From Stenotrophomonas sp. (GTDB lineage: Bacteria; Pseudomonadota; Gammaproteobacteria; Xanthomonadales; Xanthomonadaceae), in contig DOKO01000096.1 of assembly GCA_003510825.1 (NCBI GenBank), positions 1 to 9,226 on the forward strand: DNA of 9,226 bases, read 5' to 3'. A program made the translations under genes and the position numbers. The notes below the pieces were generated by a model. It made no database searches and was not told the DNA's origin. It was given only the letters and a program-made list of their open reading frames with translations. Position 1 is the first letter of the stretch. Each line of letters starts with the position of its first letter. Of this stretch, positions 5,482 through 9,226 are shown piece after piece.

Positions 5482-8013
5482 GTGAATCGCCCCCCCCAGA
5501 CCCTTCTTGCCAGCTGCCTGCTGGCCGCCCTTGCCGCGCCCGTCGGTGCCGCACCGGCCAGCGGTGAACGCCTGCAGGACTGGCCGCGCGTGCACAGCGC
5601 GATCACCACCGACGCGCAGATCGAAAGCCGCGTGCAGCAGATTCTTTCGCAGATGACGCTGGCGCAGAAGATCGGGCAGATGACCCAGGCCGAGATCAAG
5701 ACCATCACCCCAGAGCAGGTGCGCCGCTACTACATCGGTTCGGTGCTGAACGGCGGCGGCTCGTGGCCGGGCATGGACAAGCACGCCAGCGTGCAGGACT
5801 GGCTGAAGCTGGCGGACGCCTACCATGCCGCCTCGCTGGCCACCGACGCGAAGACGCCGGTGCCGGTGATCTGGGGCACCGATGCCGTGCATGGCCACAA
5901 CAACGTGCTGGGCGCCACCCTGTTCCCGCACAACATCGGGCTGGGCGCGGCCGGTGATCCGGAACTGATCGAGCGCATCGGCGAGGCCACCGCGCGTTCG
6001 GTGCGCGCCACCGGCATCGGCTGGGTGTTCGCGCCCACCCTGGCCGTCGCACACGACCCGCGCTGGGGCCGCACCTACGAAAGCTATTCGTCCGACCCGG
6101 CGGTGATCCGCAGCTTCGCCCATGCCTACGTCAAGGGCGCGCAGGGCGCTTTCAAGGATGACGGCAACGTGGTCACCACCGCCAAGCATTACCTTGGCGA
6201 TGGCGCCACCGACAGCGGCCGCGACCAGGGCGAGGCGCTGGTCGACAAGGCGACGATGATCAATGTGCATGCGCAGGGCTACTACGGCGCGCTGGCCGAA
6301 GGCGCGCAGACGGTGATGGCCTCGTTCAACAGCTGGAATGATCGTGCCGCCGGCGTCGACTACGGCAAGATGCATGGCAGCAAGGCGCTGCTGACCGACG
6401 CACTGAAGGACAAGATGGGCTTCGACGGCTTCGTCGTCTCCGACTGGAACGGCATCGCCCAGGTGCCCGGCTGCCGCAACGACAGCTGCGCGCAGGCGAT
6501 CAACGCCGGCATCGACATGGTGATGGTGCCCGACGACTGGAAGGCCTTCATCGACAACACCACCGCGCAGGTGCAGAAGGGTGAGATCCCGATGGCGCGC
6601 ATCGATGATGCGGTGACGCGCATCCTGCGGGTGAAGCTGCGCGCTGGCCTGTTCGAGCACAAGCCGTCGGACAGCCGCTACGCCGGTGATGCCACCGCCG
6701 TGCAGCACCGCGAGCTGGCGCGCCGTGCGGTGCGCGAATCGCTGGTGCTGCTGAAGAACGACGACAAGGTGCTGCCGCTGCGTCGCGACGCGCGCGTGCT
6801 GGTGGTCGGGAAGGGCGCCGACAACATCGGTGACCAGTCCGGTGGCTGGTCGCTGACCTGGCAGGGCACCGAGAACAAGAACGCCGATTTCCCCAACGCC
6901 GATTCGGTGCTGGGCGCGCTGCGCGCCGAACTCGGCGCGGACAAGGTCAGTTTCAGCGCCGATGGCCAGGGCATCGACCCGAAGGCGTTCGACGTGGTGC
7001 TGGCGGTGATCGGCGAGACCCCGTATGCGGAAACCAACGGTGACATCCTCGCCTCGGATACCGTGAGCCACAGCCGTGCCTACCCGCAGGACCTGGCCGC
7101 GCTGAAGGCCGCCGCTGCGACCGGCAAGCCGGTGGTCACGGTCTATATGTCCGGCCGCCCGATGTACACCAACGACCTGCTGAACCTGTCCAGCGCGTTC
7201 GTGGCCGCTTGGCTGCCGGGTACCGAAGGCAAGGGCGTGACCGACGTGCTGGTGGCCGGCAAGGGTGGCAAGGCCGTGCACGACTTCCGCGGCCGCCTCA
7301 GCTTCCCGTGGCCGGGCGTGCCGTGCCCCGCACCGATCGACCAGCCGGATGCGAAGAAACCGTCGCTGTTCGCGCTCGGTTATGGCCTCAGCTACGCCAA
7401 GGGCGGCAAGGTCGCCAGGCTCGACGAGGCCGACCCGGACAGCTGCGGCGAAGTGACCGTGCTGCCGATCTTCAACCGCGCCGATACGCCGCCGTTCGCG
7501 CTGCACGTGGCGGCCGCGGGTGCGACCCAGCCGCTGGGCAGCGACCTCAACGCCACGCTGCGCTGGCCGACCGCCACGCCGGTGGTGCAGGTGCGCACCG
7601 TGCAGGTGAACACCCAGCAGGACGCCAAGGAAGTGACCTGGCTGGCCCCGGCGCAGCTGATCGCACGCAGCACCTCTCGCCGCAACCTGGGCGCCCTGGC
7701 GCGCAGCAACGGTGCGCTGCAGTTCGACGTGCAGCTGGTGAAGCGCCCGGCCTCGCCGGTGAAGGTGACCATGCAATGCGGCAGCGGCTGCGAGGGTGGG
7801 GTGGACATCGCCCCGCTGCTGGCCAAGCTGTCGCCCGGGCAGAAGCAGACGGTGACCGTGCCGCTGGCGTGCTTCGCCAAGCAGGGCGTTGCGTTGGGTG
7901 CGGTGGAAGCGCCGTTCGTGGTGACTGCGGACACGCCGTTCGCGGCGGCCTTCACCCAGGTCAAGCTGACCGCCAATACGGCCAACGCCGAGGGCGCGGT
8001 GGCCTGCCCGTAA
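5482..8013 (+). CDS. Secreted GH3 exo-beta-glucanase / beta-glucosidase (ExoP-like)
   Basis: This 843-residue enzyme should remove glucose from the non-reducing end of beta-1,3/1,4-glucans or cello-oligosaccharides. The start is GTG (5482) with GGAGG 9 nt upstream. A Sec signal peptide ends near Ala24 (LLAALAAPVGA). The GH3 barrel spans about 45-395, with WGTDAVHGHNN (Asp134), DPRWGR (Arg197), Lys235-His236 in AKHYLGDGATDSG, and the nucleophile Asp321 in GFDGFVVSDWNG. The second domain (about 415-640) has GGWSLTWQG (Trp456, Trp460), IGETPYAETNGD (Glu517, likely acid/base) and AAWLPGTEGKGVTDVL, all closely like barley exohydrolase ExoI as I recall it. The domain ends at LFALGYGLSY. Residues about 640-843 form a C-terminal beta-sandwich like that of ExoP (Exop_C). 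Length equals that of ExoP-type enzymes. Location is periplasmic or exported. Plain bglX-type beta-glucosidase is the alternative; substrate preference is inferred from motifs. Confidence 0.95.
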   Translation: MNRPPQTLLASCLLAALAAPVGAAPASGERLQDWPRVHSAITTDAQIESRVQQILSQMTLAQKIGQMTQAEIKTITPEQVRRYYIGSVLNGGGSWPGMDKHASVQDWLKLADAYHAASLATDAKTPVPVIWGTDAVHGHNNVLGATLFPHNIGLGAAGDPELIERIGEATARSVRATGIGWVFAPTLAVAHDPRWGRTYESYSSDPAVIRSFAHAYVKGAQGAFKDDGNVVTTAKHYLGDGATDSGRDQGEALVDKATMINVHAQGYYGALAEGAQTVMASFNSWNDRAAGVDYGKMHGSKALLTDALKDKMGFDGFVVSDWNGIAQVPGCRNDSCAQAINAGIDMVMVPDDWKAFIDNTTAQVQKGEIPMARIDDAVTRILRVKLRAGLFEHKPSDSRYAGDATAVQHRELARRAVRESLVLLKNDDKVLPLRRDARVLVVGKGADNIGDQSGGWSLTWQGTENKNADFPNADSVLGALRAELGADKVSFSADGQGIDPKAFDVVLAVIGETPYAETNGDILASDTVSHSRAYPQDLAALKAAAATGKPVVTVYMSGRPMYTNDLLNLSSAFVAAWLPGTEGKGVTDVLVAGKGGKAVHDFRGRLSFPWPGVPCPAPIDQPDAKKPSLFALGYGLSYAKGGKVARLDEADPDSCGEVTVLPIFNRADTPPFALHVAAAGATQPLGSDLNATLRWPTATPVVQVRTVQVNTQQDAKEVTWLAPAQLIARSTSRRNLGALARSNGALQFDVQLVKRPASPVKVTMQCGSGCEGGVDIAPLLAKLSPGQKQTVTVPLACFAKQGVALGAVEAPFVVTADTPFAAAFTQVKLTANTANAEGAVACP
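5490..5497 (+). repeat. C8 homopolymer near the GH3 start
   Basis: Eight consecutive C residues encode part of the N-terminus (Arg-Pro-Pro) three codons after the GTG. The rest of the coding sequence reads as expected in the given length, so the tract is in the 'on' frame. A gain or loss of one base would shift the frame inside the signal peptide. It could be a slippage hotspot or simply chance in GC-rich DNA. Confidence 0.85.
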
Positions 8014-8020
8014 GCCACAC

Positions 8021-8049
8021 GGCAGCGCCGGGCCATGCCCGGCATTGCC
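8021..8049 (+). terminator. Terminator-like hairpin after the GH3 gene
   Basis: GCCGGGC (8027-8033), loop CAT, GCCCGGC (8037-8043) form a perfect 7-bp stem. It is extended by GGCA (8021-8024) with TGCC (8046-8049) across one mismatch and a G-U pair. It begins 7 bp after the stop codon. The only T-run is TTTT at 8058-8061, nine bases beyond the stem, so it is an imperfect intrinsic terminator. It carries the CCATGCCCGGC 11-mer shared with two other intergenic sites and could equally be a REP-like element stabilising the mRNA 3' end. Confidence 0.6.
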
Positions 8050-8100
8050 CCGGCACGTTTTACAACTTGTCCGATGGCCAAGGGGCCTGAGGCAGAAGAC

Positions 8101-8130
8101 GATGGATGACTTTGGCCAAGGTCATCCATC
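8101..8130. repeat. 30-bp near-perfect palindrome abutting a start codon
   Basis: GATGGATGAC at 8101-8110 is exactly complementary to GTCATCCATC at 8121-8130. The ten bases between, TTTGGCCAAG, contain the 8-bp palindrome TTGGCCAA flanked by a T/G pair, which would be a U-G wobble in RNA. All 15 pairs are therefore satisfied in RNA except for loop constraints. The last base is directly followed by the ATG at 8131. No T-run follows, so it is not a standard terminator. The best Shine-Dalgarno candidate for that ATG, AAGG at 8118-8121, lies inside the structure. Confidence 0.8.
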
Positions 8131-9204
8131 ATGCGACGCTTTCTGCAGACCCTTCGGGTCATTCCCTGTGCGATGCACCGGCCGCACTTCATCGAGCCGC
8201 ATGTGTCGCGGGCGTTGGCTGCGCTGAAGAAGGGAGACTTTGCCTCGCTTGATGCATGGCTGGCGACGCTGCCGGCCGAAACCTACGACTGCCTCGTGTG
8301 GCGGCTGGCATCGTACCGCCATGCGCGTCGATGGCTGCAGGCGTGGTCAGACGCCATCCCCGCTTCTGCCCATCCGTCGCTGATTGCCGCGTACGGCGAT
8401 GTTGTCGACGCCTGGGCGGTACGCGGGGAAACCTACGCCAGCGCCATTCCCTTCCTGCGTCGGCGCCGGTATCCGAAGATCATGGCAAAGGCCCATGAGA
8501 AGTTCGCCTGCATCGTGGAACGGAACCCGGCGGATGCGATGGCACTGGCTGGACTCATCCACTGCAATGTGGTGACCGGTGCAGGAGGTGGAAAGCGGGT
8601 CGAATGGCTCGAACAGGTGCTGGCATCCAGTGGCTTCCACTGCACCGCCATCAGGGAGTATGCGCGTGGCACGCAGCCGCGGTGGGGCGGGGAATACGAT
8701 GAACATGTCCGGTTCGCCGAATGGGTCGTGGAGCATGCGCCTGCGGGCAGCTGCTCGCACATCGTGGCTGCGCGGGCGGTGCTGGATGACGCCCTGACCG
8801 TGGCCGGGGACGACGACAACCACACGATGCGAGGGATCTCCCGTCAGCTCGGCGATGCGGAAACGGCGGCCTGGCTGCGCCGCGCGATATTGAAGTGGGC
8901 TGATGCGGTTCCTGAAACCCTGCAGGCTCGTGTGCAGGACATCGCCTCCGGCCAGGGCGACAGCTATCACGGCATCTGCATGGAGACATTTGCGTTTGCA
9001 GCGTACTTCGCGGGTGCGAAGGATGAGGCCCGGTTGCTGCTGACCACGCTGAAAGGGCGATTGCAGGCTGACGTGTGGGAGACGCTGACGCCCCCTGTTC
9101 CGGGCTGGCTGGGCGCCGTTGGTCTCAGGTATCGGGCCGCGCACCTGGTACATGATCGCGTCTGTCGCGACCTGGAACTGGATCCGCGGCAGGTCTGCGC
9201 GTAG
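8131..9204 (+). CDS. Uncharacterised protein, probably alpha-helical repeat (possibly DUF4034-like)
   Basis: I do not recognise a confident function. The 357-residue frame has a steady amino-acid composition and dense helical segments rich in Ala, Leu, Trp and Arg, without signal peptide or membrane spans, so a cytoplasmic protein is likely. Segments such as YPKIMAKAHEKFACIVERNP (about 111-130) followed by DAMALAGLIH resemble TPR-like helix pairs. The pattern of a tryptophan-rich N-terminal part (WLQAWSDAIP, AAYGDVVDAWAVRG) before an 'nP.d' helix is reminiscent of DUF4034 proteins, but only by impression. The start is uncertain: ATG 8131 has only AAGG, buried in the palindrome, while ATG 8173 (residue 15, MHRPHFIEPHVSRAL) fits a typical N-terminus equally well. 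A hairpin GACCC/GGGTC lies at 8148-8160 between the two. It lies 117 bp after the GH3 stop on the same strand, separated by a hairpin, so probably a separate unit. Confidence 0.75.
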   Translation: MRRFLQTLRVIPCAMHRPHFIEPHVSRALAALKKGDFASLDAWLATLPAETYDCLVWRLASYRHARRWLQAWSDAIPASAHPSLIAAYGDVVDAWAVRGETYASAIPFLRRRRYPKIMAKAHEKFACIVERNPADAMALAGLIHCNVVTGAGGGKRVEWLEQVLASSGFHCTAIREYARGTQPRWGGEYDEHVRFAEWVVEHAPAGSCSHIVAARAVLDDALTVAGDDDNHTMRGISRQLGDAETAAWLRRAILKWADAVPETLQARVQDIASGQGDSYHGICMETFAFAAYFAGAKDEARLLLTTLKGRLQADVWETLTPPVPGWLGAVGLRYRAAHLVHDRVCRDLELDPRQVCA

Positions 9205-9226
9205 ATGCATTCCGCCGGGCATGGCC
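9201..9226 (+). repeat. Start of a GTAG / GCCGGGCATGG hairpin element, cut by window edge
   Basis: The stop codon of the preceding gene lies within GTAG (9201-9204), and GCCGGGCATGGCC follows at 9214-9226. Its complement contains the 11-mer CCATGCCCGGC also present at 551-561 and 8033-8043. The bases needed to close the stem (CGGC) would lie just outside the window. GTAG-headed palindromes at gene ends are known from Stenotrophomonas maltophilia (SMAG elements); assigning this one to that family is tentative. It may serve as a terminator. Confidence 0.45.

Noticed and set aside
3986..5485. A 499-codon open frame on the plus strand
   Set aside because: It is antisense to the LacI-family gene through most of its length, has a low-complexity Arg/His/Ala composition and no recognisable domain.
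5506..5517. Possible lipoprotein box LASC in the GH3 signal peptide
   Set aside because: The cysteine is residue 12 and the hydrophobic core follows it instead of preceding it. A normal signal-peptidase I site after VGA is a better reading.
5383..7776. A 797-codon open frame on the minus strand
   Set aside because: It is antisense to the GH3 gene, which has all expected catalytic motifs, and its own translation is His/Arg/Val-rich without motifs.
5482..8013. Naming the GH3 gene bglX or celD
   Set aside because: Motifs place it near ExoP/ExoI-type exo-glucanases, but the sequence alone does not fix orthology to either named gene, so no symbol is given.
8347..9222. A 291-codon open frame on the minus strand
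   Set aside because: It overlaps the 8131-9204 gene in antisense. The plus-strand product has the more protein-like composition (helical, balanced, good codon-position pattern), though both lack a firm homology, so this rejection is slightly less certain than the others.

Overview
The window is GC-rich (roughly two thirds G+C by eye), with long antisense open frames and a gene set typical of Xanthomonadaceae. Short GCCGGGCATGG hairpins at 3' ends and the style of the proteins point to Stenotrophomonas or a close relative. This placement is an inference; no rRNA or marker gene is present.

Layout, left to right. (1) 1-494, minus: N-terminal half of a cupin-like (JmjC-type) protein, running off the left edge. 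(2) 581-3568, minus: a complete TonB-dependent outer-membrane receptor, immediately upstream of the cupin gene and probably co-transcribed with it. (3) 3569-4132: a 564-bp stretch without a credible gene but with several LacI-type operator-like palindromes. (4) 4133-5140, minus: a LacI-family repressor. (5) 5141-5481: divergent intergenic region with a good promoter overlapped by a perfect operator palindrome, TGACAGCGCTGTCA. (6) 5482-8013, plus: a secreted family-3 glycoside hydrolase of the exo-beta-glucanase (ExoP / barley ExoI-like) type with a C-terminal beta-sandwich domain. (7) 8014-8130: a terminator-like hairpin and a 30-bp near-perfect palindrome. (8) 8131-9204, plus: a protein of unknown function, probably helical-repeat, unrelated to the sugar locus. 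(9) The window ends inside another copy of the GCCGGGCATGG hairpin.

Genes 1-6 read as one carbohydrate-utilisation locus built around a TonB-dependent receptor. The receptor would bring a beta-glucan oligosaccharide across the outer membrane, the exported GH3 enzyme would release glucose from its non-reducing end, and the LacI regulator would repress both units until a sugar ligand appears. The strongest support is that the same palindrome (core TGACAGCGCTGTCA, central CG) lies on the GH3 promoter and, in slightly diverged form, before the receptor gene. The glucan substrate is inferred from the enzyme's active-site motifs. I see no defence system, mobile element, CRISPR array, tRNA or rRNA. 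The loosest ends are the multi-operator leader, the cupin partner, the palindrome abutting a start codon, and a C8 tract in the enzyme's signal-peptide region.
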